Source: Smittium culicis (taxonomy: Eukaryota > Kickxellomycota > Harpellomycetes > Harpellales > Legeriomycetaceae). Taken from it: a stretch of 62,944 nucleotides of DNA. The translations under genes and the position numbers were made by a program. The DNA is taken from positions 1 through 62,944 of the forward strand of contig LSSN01001878.1 in the NCBI GenBank assembly GCA_001970855.1. The letters run 5' to 3'. Of this stretch, positions 62,152 through 62,944 are shown piece by piece; the stretch's first letter is position 1; each line of letters begins with the position of its first letter. The notes beneath the pieces are model-generated. The model was given only the letters and a program-made list of their open reading frames with translations, was not told the DNA's origin and ran no database searches.

Positions 62152-62673
62152 ATGACATCCCAATTTATATTAAAATCGGCAGTATTTTTAGGAGCTAGTG
62201 GGATTGGGTTGGGTGCGTTTGGTGCTCATGGGCTTAGAAGAATGCAAGGGATTACTTCTAGACAGATTGAGAGTTGGGGTACTGCAAGTCGATATCAGCA
62301 GTTTAGCGCCTTAGCAATGCTATCATTATATATAATATCAGATGGCTCAACGATAAGGCCCAAGTATTTATCTACATCAGTGCTTCTTATTTTTTTTGGA
62401 ACTTTAATGTTCTCTTTTTCGATTTACTGTCTAGTGCTTAATCACAAAATGTTTAGATTTATGTGGCCTATTACTCCATTAGGCGGGATTACTTTAGTTG
62501 TAGGTTGGATGTGTAGCCGCGGTTTTTCAAACCAAGCTGTTAAGGCAAATGTTATATGTTATAAGTTTTTCGGTAGCTTTATTAATAATATTTTTTTTGG
62601 GGAGTATATTTTGTTTTCAAATTTTATTATTTATAAAAAAACCTTAATAATTTTAAATTTTAGCAAAACTTGA
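62152..62673 (+). CDS. TMEM256/DUF423 small membrane protein, 173 aa as read
   Basis: DUF423 proteins (human TMEM256, E. coli YgdD) are small multi-pass membrane proteins of unknown biochemical role. The family signature is clear: an N-terminal hydrophobic segment leading to GAFGAHGLRRM (residues about 21-31), YQQFSALAMLSLYI in the second segment, FFGTLMFSFSIYCLVL in the third, and TPLGGITLVVGW before the last. The ATG at 62152 is preferred because the family match starts there; the upstream in-frame codons begin with TTG. The normal family end is reached at about residue 128. The remaining ~45 residues (from about KANVICYKFFGSF) are not family-like, so an unrecognised intron or a species-specific tail is likely and the 3' end is uncertain. 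Confidence 0.88.
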   Translation: MTSQFILKSAVFLGASGIGLGAFGAHGLRRMQGITSRQIESWGTASRYQQFSALAMLSLYIISDGSTIRPKYLSTSVLLIFFGTLMFSFSIYCLVLNHKMFRFMWPITPLGGITLVVGWMCSRGFSNQAVKANVICYKFFGSFINNIFFGEYILFSNFIIYKKTLIILNFSKT

Positions 62674-62944
62674 TTACTTTTATACTGAAAATTAATTAAA
62701 GCTTATCAAGGATAAGTTTTCCCATATTAATGTTTCAGAGTATAAAGAATCGGTGATTTCTTTTGTGATATTAATAATGGCAGTTTGGTGTGTAGGTTAA
62801 TAATTAAATGTAAAGAGAAGTGATAATGAAATATGAGTGATAGTAATAGTTGAATAAAAAGGTATTAGAATTGATTTTCCTACTCTACAACTAACTCATA
62901 AAAAAAGTCTTTATACAAAGAAGTTTTAGATTTCCTTTGTATAA

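Overview
The window is fungal nuclear DNA. It is strongly AT-rich and gene-poor, with short GT-AG introns. The fungal gene set includes a division 2 chitin synthase, an Slm1-like BAR-PH protein and the human-type soluble DPM1, alongside Ty3/chromovirus, LINE and piggyBac remnants. An early-diverging filamentous fungus (for example a Kickxellomycotina/Harpellales-like lineage) would fit, but this is inference from composition and domain architecture.

Layout. 1-761: 3' end of a Ty3-type chromovirus (integrase C-terminus, chromodomain, polypurine tract, 371-bp LTR). 762-12228: AT-rich desert containing a decayed, unrecognised minus-strand coding region bracketed by two ~100-bp direct repeats. 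12229-12882: three TTAA-flanked piggyBac-type MITEs in a row. 13456-17778: DPM1 (+) facing a 1140-aa chitin synthase (-). 17779-23379: desert with one more MITE. 23380-27243: the E1 enzyme UBA1, reconstructed here as 11 exons and 1015 aa. 28800-32353: an Slm1-like BAR-PH protein (-), two exons, 1133 aa. 34686-35495: a Tudor protein of the SMNDC1/SPF30 family (-). 36728-46660: a dead LINE split by a dead chromovirus with two 262-bp LTRs, so the transposons are nested. 47532-50915: a decayed piggyBac-like transposon. 50916-55765: desert. 55766-58382: the mitochondrial RNA helicase SUV3 (-), reconstructed as 7 exons and 690 aa. 60027-60222: another MITE. 62152-62673: a TMEM256/DUF423 membrane protein.

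The cellular genes form no operon-like system; each is an independent housekeeping gene: dolichol-phosphate-mannose synthesis, chitin synthesis, ubiquitin activation, TORC2/PIP2-linked membrane signalling, spliceosome assembly, and mitochondrial RNA decay. The main points of interest are in the mobile elements. The nested chromovirus carries an 11-nt complementarity between its LTR and the site just inside it, as expected for Tf1-type self-priming of reverse transcription. A ~195-bp MITE family with TTAA target sites and piggyBac-like ends sits mostly near genes, with a plausible dead autonomous relative in the same window.

Limits: all exon joins are by eye from splice sites, reading frame and family similarity. 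Large AT-rich stretches may hide decayed genes or RNAs that cannot be recognised without searches.
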